Shown piece by piece: positions 59,126 through 64,000 of a stretch of DNA of 64,000 nucleotides (its first letter is position 1; each line of letters begins with the position of its first letter). Position numbers and translations under genes: made by a program. The notes beneath the pieces are model-generated. The model did no database searches. It saw only the letters and a program-made list of their open reading frames with translations, and was not told the DNA's origin. The DNA is from Streptomyces sp. NBC_01571 (GTDB taxonomy: Bacteria > Actinomycetota > Actinomycetes > Streptomycetales > Streptomycetaceae): positions 3,162,001 to 3,226,000 of the forward strand of contig NZ_JAPEPZ010000001.1 in the NCBI RefSeq assembly GCF_026339875.1, read 5' to 3'.

Positions 59126-60316
59126 TCAGCCCTTCTTGGCCGACTCCGCCTCGCTCTTCACGGCACCGGCGGAATCCTCGGACACCTCGGCGTCGGGCCC
59201 GGCTTCGGCCGCCGCCCCGGACGTCGCACCCGTACCGGGCTCCGGGTCCGCGTCACCGGCCGACCTGCCGGCGGCCTTCTCCCCGGACTCCCCGGCCTTC
59301 TCGTCGGCCTTCTCGCCGGACTCCCCGGCCTTCTCGCCCGCCTCGCCGGCAGCCTTCTTGTCGACGCCGGGCTTCTCGCCGGACTCGACGTCGGCCTTCT
59401 TCTCGGCCTTCTCACCCGGCTCGTCGTCGGCCTTCTTGTCGAGGCCGACCGACGCCCCGGACCCGGCCTCACCGTCACCCTCGCCCTCGCCGGAGGCCTC
59501 CGCACCCGGCTCGACGATCTCCTCACGCCCGGGCCGCAGCCGCGCCGACACCACGATGTAGGCCACCGCGAGCACGAAGACCACCATCGCGGTCCAGTCG
59601 TTGAGACGCAGGCCCAGGAAGTGGTGGGCGTCGTCGACGCGCATGTACTCGATCCAGCCGCGACCGACGCAGTACGCGGCGACGTACAGCGCGAACGCCC
59701 GTCCGTGACCCAGGGTGAAGCGGCGGTCCGCCCAGATGACCAGGAAGCCGACGCCGACGCACCACAGCGACTCGTACAGGAAGGTCGGGTGGTAGTACCC
59801 CGGCACCCGCCCGTCCGTGGCGGACGTGATGTGCAGCGCCCAGGGCACGTCCGTGGCCCTGCCGTACAGCTCCTGGTTGAACCAGTTGCCCCAGCGCCCG
59901 ATGGCCTGCGCGAAGACGATGCCGGGCGCGAGCGCGTCGGCCCAGGCGGGGAGCGGGATGCCGCGCCGGCGGCAGCCGATCCACGCGCCCACCGCACCGA
60001 GCGCGATCGCGCCCCAGATGCCGAGGCCGCCCTGCCACACCTTGAAGGCGTCCACCCAGTCACGGCCCTCGCTGAAGTACAGCTCGTAGTCCGTGATCAC
60101 ATGGTAGAGACGGCCGCCGACGAGACCGAACGGCACGGCCCACACCGCGATGTCGGCCACCGTGCCGGCCCGCCCTCCCCGGGCGATCCAGCGCTTGTTG
60201 CCGAGCCAGACGGCTACGAAGACGCCGATGATGATGCAGAACGCGTAGCCGCGCAGCGGAATGGGGCCGAGGTGCAGCACACCGTGCGACGGGCTGGGAA
60301 TGTAGGCAATTTCCAT
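59126..60316 (-). CDS. lgt: Prolipoprotein diacylglyceryl transferase, with acidic/Lys-rich tail
   Basis: A 396-residue membrane enzyme that attaches diacylglycerol to the lipobox Cys of prolipoproteins. Seven membrane helices carry HGVLHLGPIPLRGYAFCIIIG, the signature GRWGNWFNQELYG near residue 140, and YYHPTFLYESLW. The catalytic core ends near residue 265. The remaining 130 residues are a charged, repetitive tail (GEKAGESGEKADEKAGESGEKAAG) predicted to be disordered in the cytosol. A TAGCGT box about 13 nt before the ATG and no clear ribosome site suggest a leaderless or short-leader transcript. Confidence 0.94.
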   Translation of the reverse strand: MEIAYIPSPSHGVLHLGPIPLRGYAFCIIIGVFVAVWLGNKRWIARGGRAGTVADIAVWAVPFGLVGGRLYHVITDYELYFSEGRDWVDAFKVWQGGLGIWGAIALGAVGAWIGCRRRGIPLPAWADALAPGIVFAQAIGRWGNWFNQELYGRATDVPWALHITSATDGRVPGYYHPTFLYESLWCVGVGFLVIWADRRFTLGHGRAFALYVAAYCVGRGWIEYMRVDDAHHFLGLRLNDWTAMVVFVLAVAYIVVSARLRPGREEIVEPGAEASGEGEGDGEAGSGASVGLDKKADDEPGEKAEKKADVESGEKPGVDKKAAGEAGEKAGESGEKADEKAGESGEKAAGRSAGDADPEPGTGATSGAAAEAGPDAEVSEDSAGAVKSEAESAKKG

Positions 60317-60387
60317 GGCAGGGTCGACGCTACCGTGCCGGACGGGACCCGCGGCGGGCGCCCCGGCAACGGGTCCATAACGGGCGG

Positions 60388-60417
60388 CGCCCCCGGACCC
60401 TTCGCAGGCCGGGGGCG
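60388..60417 (-). terminator. Hairpin downstream of the DsbA-like gene
   Basis: CGCCCCCGG pairs with CCGGGGGCG across a 12-nt loop, 33 bp past the DsbA-like stop and 71 bp before lgt. Confidence 0.55.
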
Positions 60418-60449
60418 TCGCGGGTTCGGAGGCGTCGCGGGTCGGGGGC

Positions 60450-61226
60450 TCAGCGCTTGTTCTCCGCCTGCACCAGTTGCTTGAGCTTCGCGGGGGTCAT
60501 GGTCTGGTCCGCGTAGATGTTCTTGCCGCCCAGCAGCACGGTCGGGGTGCCGGTGAAGCCGCTGGTCTGGAAGGCGGCGTTCGACTTCGTCACCCAGCTG
60601 TCGTGCCTGCCGTCGTTGACGCAGGCACGGAAGCCCGGGGTGTCGAGGCCGCCGACCTTGCCCGCCAGCTCGAGGAGCTTGGCGTTGTCCGCGAACGCGT
60701 CGTCGGTCTCCTTGGGCTGGTTCGCGTACAGCACGTCGTGGTACGCGACGAACTTGCCCGCGTCCTGGGCACAGGCCGCCGCGTTGGCCGCGTGGCGGGA
60801 GCCGCTGCCTCCCGTGTTGCCGTCGATCAGCGTGACCAGGTGGTATTCGACCTTCAGCTGACCGGCGTCCACCAGCTGGTGGATCGTCGGGCGGTACACC
60901 GTCTCGAAGGACTGGCAGGCCGGGCAGCGGAAGTCCTCCCAGACCGTGAGCGTCGACTTGGCGCCGTCCTTGCCCACGGGGATCGCGAGGCCGTCCTTGC
61001 CGGTCGCCCCCGAGGGCGACACCACCGGTCCCGCCGCGGTCTTCTTCTTGTCCTTGCCCGCACCGGCCGCCAGCACGCCCACCACCGCGGCCAGGGCGAG
61101 AACGCACACCACCGACGCGCCCACGATCAGCGCCCGGCGGCGCTTCTCCGCACCCTTCTGCTTCTGTCGCTCTGCCGCCAGCCGCTCACGGGCGGTGCTC
61201 TTTCCCTCACGGTTCTTCTCGCTCAC
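60450..61226 (-). CDS. DsbA-like membrane-anchored thioredoxin-fold protein
   Basis: A 258-residue protein. An N-terminal basic, helical stretch (residues 3-33) is followed by one transmembrane segment (ALIVGASVVCVLALAAVVGVLAAG) and an extracytoplasmic DsbA/Thioredoxin_4 domain. The active site is WEDFRCPACQSFE (CPAC), and the cis-proline region is GFTGTPTVLLGG. It likely forms or exchanges disulfides in exported proteins, like MdbA-type proteins of actinobacteria. GTG 61226 (VSEKNREG) is chosen; the trp operon terminator lies just 15 bp upstream. Confidence 0.88.
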   Translation of the reverse strand: MSEKNREGKSTARERLAAERQKQKGAEKRRRALIVGASVVCVLALAAVVGVLAAGAGKDKKKTAAGPVVSPSGATGKDGLAIPVGKDGAKSTLTVWEDFRCPACQSFETVYRPTIHQLVDAGQLKVEYHLVTLIDGNTGGSGSRHAANAAACAQDAGKFVAYHDVLYANQPKETDDAFADNAKLLELAGKVGGLDTPGFRACVNDGRHDSWVTKSNAAFQTSGFTGTPTVLLGGKNIYADQTMTPAKLKQLVQAENKR

Positions 61227-61241
61227 ATCCGGCAGAACGAA

Positions 61242-61268
61242 CCGGGGAGGCGCAGCGCGCCTCCCCGG
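61242..61268 (-). terminator. Terminator of the trp genes, abutting the DsbA-like gene
   Basis: CCGGGGAGGCGC pairs perfectly with GCGCCTCCCCGG over a 3-nt loop. It is 59 bp after the trpA stop and 15 bp before the next start codon. Confidence 0.8.
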
Positions 61269-61327
61269 TCCCAGGTCCACCCGTTCGAGTGAGTGGATTG
61301 TCCCTTACGTGCCTGGACGGCTGCCCG

Positions 61328-62143
61328 TCACGGTGTTCCGCGCACACCCTTCGCCAGGTCGCCCGCGAGCGCCCGTACGGCCTCCAGGCCCGCCGCCTCG
61401 TCCGGCGCGTCCAGCATCCGCTTCACGAAGGCCGAGCCGACGATCACTCCGTCGGCGAAGCCGGCCACCTCGGAGGCCTGCGCGGCGTCGGAGACACCGA
61501 GTCCGACACAGACCGGCAGAGCGGTGGTGGCCCTGGTGCGCCGCACCAGGTCCTGGGCCTGGGCCCCCACCGACTCCCGGGTACCCGTGACGCCCATCAG
61601 CGAGGCCGCGTAGACGAAGCCGGAACCCGCCGCGGTGATCTCGGCGAGGCGGGCGTCCTTGCTGCTGGGCGCGACGACGAAGACGGTCGCGAGCCCGTGC
61701 TTCTCGGCGTGCTCCCGCCACAGCGCCGACTCCTGCACGGGCAGGTCGGGCAGGATGCAGCCCGCGCCGCCCGCCTCCGCCAGTTCGGCGGTGAAGCGCT
61801 CGACGCCGTAGCGGTCGATCGGATTCCAGTACGTCATCACGAGCACGGGCTTGCCGGTGGCCTCGAAGGCCTCCCGGACGGTCCGCATGACGTCGGCGAT
61901 CTTGACCCCGCCGCGCAGGGCGATGTCGTCGGCGGTCTGGATGACGGGACCGTCGAGGACCGGGTCGCTGTGCGGCAGACCGACCTCGACGACGTCCGCG
62001 CCGCCCTCGAAGACGGCCTTGACCGCCGCGATGCCGCCGTCGACGGTCGGGAAGCCGGCCGGCAGGTACGCGATGAGGGCGGACCGCCCCTCCGCCCTGG
62101 CACCGGCGAGGGTGTCGCTCAACAGCTGGATGTTGCCGCTCAC
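61328..62143 (-). CDS. trpA: Tryptophan synthase alpha subunit
   Basis: A 271-residue TIM-barrel enzyme that splits indole-3-glycerol phosphate to indole and glyceraldehyde 3-phosphate. The catalytic Glu and Asp are in [21 protein letters not shown] near residues 55-65. Phosphate-binding GVTGTRE and [27 protein letters not shown] are present. It begins at GTG 62143 in a four-base overlap with trpB. Full length and last of the trp genes before the terminator. Confidence 0.96.
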   Translation of the reverse strand: MSGNIQLLSDTLAGARAEGRSALIAYLPAGFPTVDGGIAAVKAVFEGGADVVEVGLPHSDPVLDGPVIQTADDIALRGGVKIADVMRTVREAFEATGKPVLVMTYWNPIDRYGVERFTAELAEAGGAGCILPDLPVQESALWREHAEKHGLATVFVVAPSSKDARLAEITAAGSGFVYAASLMGVTGTRESVGAQAQDLVRRTRATTALPVCVGLGVSDAAQASEVAGFADGVIVGSAFVKRMLDAPDEAAGLEAVRALAGDLAKGVRGTP

Positions 62144-63432
62144 TTCGCGTCCCCCTCGATCTCGGCGTTCTCGTTGTCCGCGTCCGCCGGGACGGCCGCG
62201 TCGGCGCCCTCGTCGTACAGGCCGAAGTAGCGGGCGGCCGTGTCCATGTCCTTGTCGCCGCGGCCGGACAGGTTGACGATGATCAGCCCGTCCTCGCCCA
62301 GCTCCCTTCCGACCTCCAGGGCCCCGGCGAGCGCGTGGGCGCTCTCGATCGCCGGGATGATGCCCTCGGTGCGGGAGAGCAGGCGCAGTGCCTGCATCGC
62401 CGCGTCGTCGGTGACCGCGCGGTACTCGCCGCGGCCGCTGTCCTTGAGGTAGGCGTGCTCGGGGCCGATGCCGGGGTAGTCGAGGCCGGCCGAGATGGAG
62501 TACGGCTCGGTGATCTGCCCCTCCTCGTCCTGGAGGACGTAGGACCGCGAGCCGTGCAGGATGCCGGGCTCGCCCGCGGACAGGGTCGCGGCGTGCTCAC
62601 CGGTCTCGATGCCGTGGCCCGCGGGCTCGCAGCCGACGAGACGCACACCGGCGTCCGGGATGAAGGCGTGGAAGAGCCCGATCGCGTTGGAGCCGCCGCC
62701 GACGCACGCGATGGCGGCGTCGGGAAGACGGCCGGCACGCTCCAGGATCTGCCGCCTGGCCTCGACCCCGATCACCCGGTGGAAGTCGCGGACCATGGCC
62801 GGGAAGGGGTGCGGACCCGCGACGGTCCCGAAGAGGTAGTGGGTGTGGTCGACGTTGGCGACCCAGTCCCGGAACGCCTCGTTGATGGCGTCCTTGAGGG
62901 TGCGGCTGCCCGACTTCACGGCGATGACCTCGGCGCCGAGCATCCGCATACGGGCGACGTTGAGGGCCTGCCGCCGGGTGTCGATCTCACCCATGTAGAT
63001 GGTGCACTCGAGGCCGAACAGCGCGCAGGCGGTGGCCGTGGCCACCCCGTGCTGCCCCGCCCCGGTCTCGGCGATGACCCGCGTCTTGCCCATCCGCCTG
63101 GTGAGCAGGGCCTGGCCGAGAACGTTGTTGATCTTGTGGGAGCCGGTGTGGTTGAGGTCCTCGCGCTTGAGGAACACCCGGGCGCCACCGGCGTGTTCCG
63201 CGAAGCGCGCCACCTCGGTCAGTGCACTCGGGCGTCCCGTGTAGTGGACGAGGAGATCGTCGAGTTCACGCGCGAACTCGGGATCCGCCTTCGCCTTGTC
63301 GTACTCGACGGCGACCTCGTCCACGGCGGCGACCAGCGCCTCCGGGATGAACTTGCCGCCGAACGCGCCGAAGTACCCCTCGGCGCTGGGAACCTGACCC
63401 TCGGGGTCGGGAATGAAGAACTCGCTGGGCAT
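62140..63432 (-). CDS. trpB: Tryptophan synthase beta subunit
   Basis: A 430-residue PLP enzyme joining indole and serine to make tryptophan. The PLP lysine is in [14 protein letters not shown] near residue 94; the phosphate loop is [10 protein letters not shown] near 238. ATG 63432 ([12 protein letters not shown]) follows GAGG at 8 nt and matches the family start; an upstream ATG at 63477 lacks a ribosome site. A small hairpin GGGGC-TTTC-GCCCC (63447-63460) sits just ahead of the ribosome site and might affect its access. Confidence 0.96.
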   Translation of the reverse strand: MPSEFFIPDPEGQVPSAEGYFGAFGGKFIPEALVAAVDEVAVEYDKAKADPEFARELDDLLVHYTGRPSALTEVARFAEHAGGARVFLKREDLNHTGSHKINNVLGQALLTRRMGKTRVIAETGAGQHGVATATACALFGLECTIYMGEIDTRRQALNVARMRMLGAEVIAVKSGSRTLKDAINEAFRDWVANVDHTHYLFGTVAGPHPFPAMVRDFHRVIGVEARRQILERAGRLPDAAIACVGGGSNAIGLFHAFIPDAGVRLVGCEPAGHGIETGEHAATLSAGEPGILHGSRSYVLQDEEGQITEPYSISAGLDYPGIGPEHAYLKDSGRGEYRAVTDDAAMQALRLLSRTEGIIPAIESAHALAGALEVGRELGEDGLIIVNLSGRGDKDMDTAARYFGLYDEGADAAVPADADNENAEIEGDAK

Positions 63433-63816
63433 GCGGTTACCTCGCAGGGGCGAAAGCCCCGGTTGAAGGTCGGACATGGGATCACATCAGCCATGCACGC
63501 ACGCACACACACCGCGTCCTCTTCAGGCCCGCCGGGCCCGGACCGGCACGACCGGCGAACCGTCGCGGCCGGTCGGCCGGACCCGCAGGACGGGCCGGCT
63601 GATCTCCCCGCGACGGCCACGAGAGGGCCTGGGGGGAACGCCCGGGAAACCTCGAGGCGGTTGCACCCCGGGGTGTCCCCCGGGTGCCAGGACGGTCCCC
63701 GGACGATCCTCACGGTGCCGGGACGGTTCGCAGCCGCCGACGGGAATCGGCGGGCCGGAGCGGGTTCCCGCCCGAGGGCGGGCGACCGCGGGGTGGACCG
63801 GTGGTCCTGGCCCCGC
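63433..63816. other. trpM-trpB intercistronic region with hairpins
   Basis: This 384-bp gap holds no believable gene; a short [17 protein letters not shown] upstream of trpB has no Trp codons, so a Trp leader peptide is unlikely. A strong hairpin, GCACCC-C-GGGG / CCCC-C-GGGTGC with a 3-nt loop, lies at 63663-63687. A second small stem is at 63447-63460. Together they could give partial termination or message processing between trpM and trpB. Confidence 0.5.
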
Positions 63817-64000
63817 TCAGCCCGTCCGCGGGGCGGAGCCGGCCGGAGACGACGCGAGTGCGTGTGCGCCGGGGCGCCATCGCATGCCGTTGACCTGGCC
63901 CGGTTCGTCGCCGATGACATAGCGGACCCGGCGTCCGTGGACGCGGCGGGCCGGCGCCCGGCAGCCGCGCGGACGGCAGCCGCGGGCGAGCCGGGCATAC
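63817..64000 (-). CDS. trpM: TrpM, partial (5' end beyond the window)
   Basis: Sixty C-terminal residues are visible, reading from the window edge as YARLARGCRPRGCRAPARRV, then HGRRVRYVIGDEPGQVNGMR and a stop at 63817. This Arg/Cys-rich sequence matches my memory of TrpM, a small protein encoded between trpC and trpB in Streptomyces and thought to modulate tryptophan synthesis. The start codon is outside. The Cys pairs could bind metal, but this is not shown. Confidence 0.7.
   Translation of the reverse strand, partial: YARLARGCRPRGCRAPARRVHGRRVRYVIGDEPGQVNGMRWRPGAHALASSPAGSAPRTG

Noticed and set aside
63476-63600. A tryptophan leader peptide before trpB
   Set aside because: The only short ORF there contains no Trp codons.

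Overview
The window is chromosomal DNA from a Streptomyces or very close relative. It has very high G+C, GTG and TTG starts, four-base GTGA/ATGA overlaps inside operons, Tat and lipoprotein secretion signals, and the order liv transporter - PdtaR-type regulator - tRNA - pyruvate kinase ... gltBD ... ADP-ribosylglycohydrolases ... lgt - trpABM, which I recall as a conserved Streptomyces core order. Nothing here is plasmid- or phage-like, and there is no rRNA or CRISPR array.

Layout. 1-817: a long leader with no gene. 818-6704: a five-gene branched-chain amino acid ABC transporter operon (livJHMGF). 6781-10882: an ANTAR response regulator, an odd tRNA with a Leu anticodon, an HTH-LAGLIDADG protein, pyruvate kinase and a SIMPL-domain protein. 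11032-19574: a Tat-exported 5'-nucleotidase, a decarboxylase/N-monooxygenase pair of the siderophore-precursor type, a 0.8-kb repeat-rich gap, aminopeptidase N and a stand-alone receiver. 19700-26451: chorismate mutase, an AraC regulator divergent from a GH35 beta-galactosidase, an SGT-like trypsin, a zinc-protease-like protein and an ankyrin/HEAT protein.

27337-38208 is the most unusual part: eleven genes matching, in kind and order, the KstR2 regulon that mycobacteria and rhodococci use to degrade the last two steroid rings (the HIP pathway). They are two SDRs, echA20, ipdA, ipdB, ipdC, fadA6, kstR2, ipdF, fadE31 and fadE32. They form two divergent blocks, each with a near-identical 20-bp operator in its divergent gap. 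The entry enzymes FadD3 and FadE30 are absent here. Between the blocks lies a graveyard of an antitoxin remnant, an 8-bp tandem repeat and a TetR fragment.

38183-43262: an orphan cytochrome b, a HutD protein coupled to a vWA protein, a rhomboid protease and a GH46 chitosanase. 43374-49419: gltB-gltD, with GlnR-box-like sites upstream. 49821-50552: a VIT1-family metal transporter with an iron-box-like site. 50801-59073: a tightly packed plus-strand operon with four ADP-ribosylglycohydrolase paralogues, ribokinase, a class III CoA-transferase and a CitE-like lyase. 59126-64000: lgt, a DsbA-like membrane-anchored thioredoxin-fold protein, trpA, trpB and a partial trpM cut by the window edge.

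All gene names come from recognising protein motifs and family sequence by eye. No search was run.
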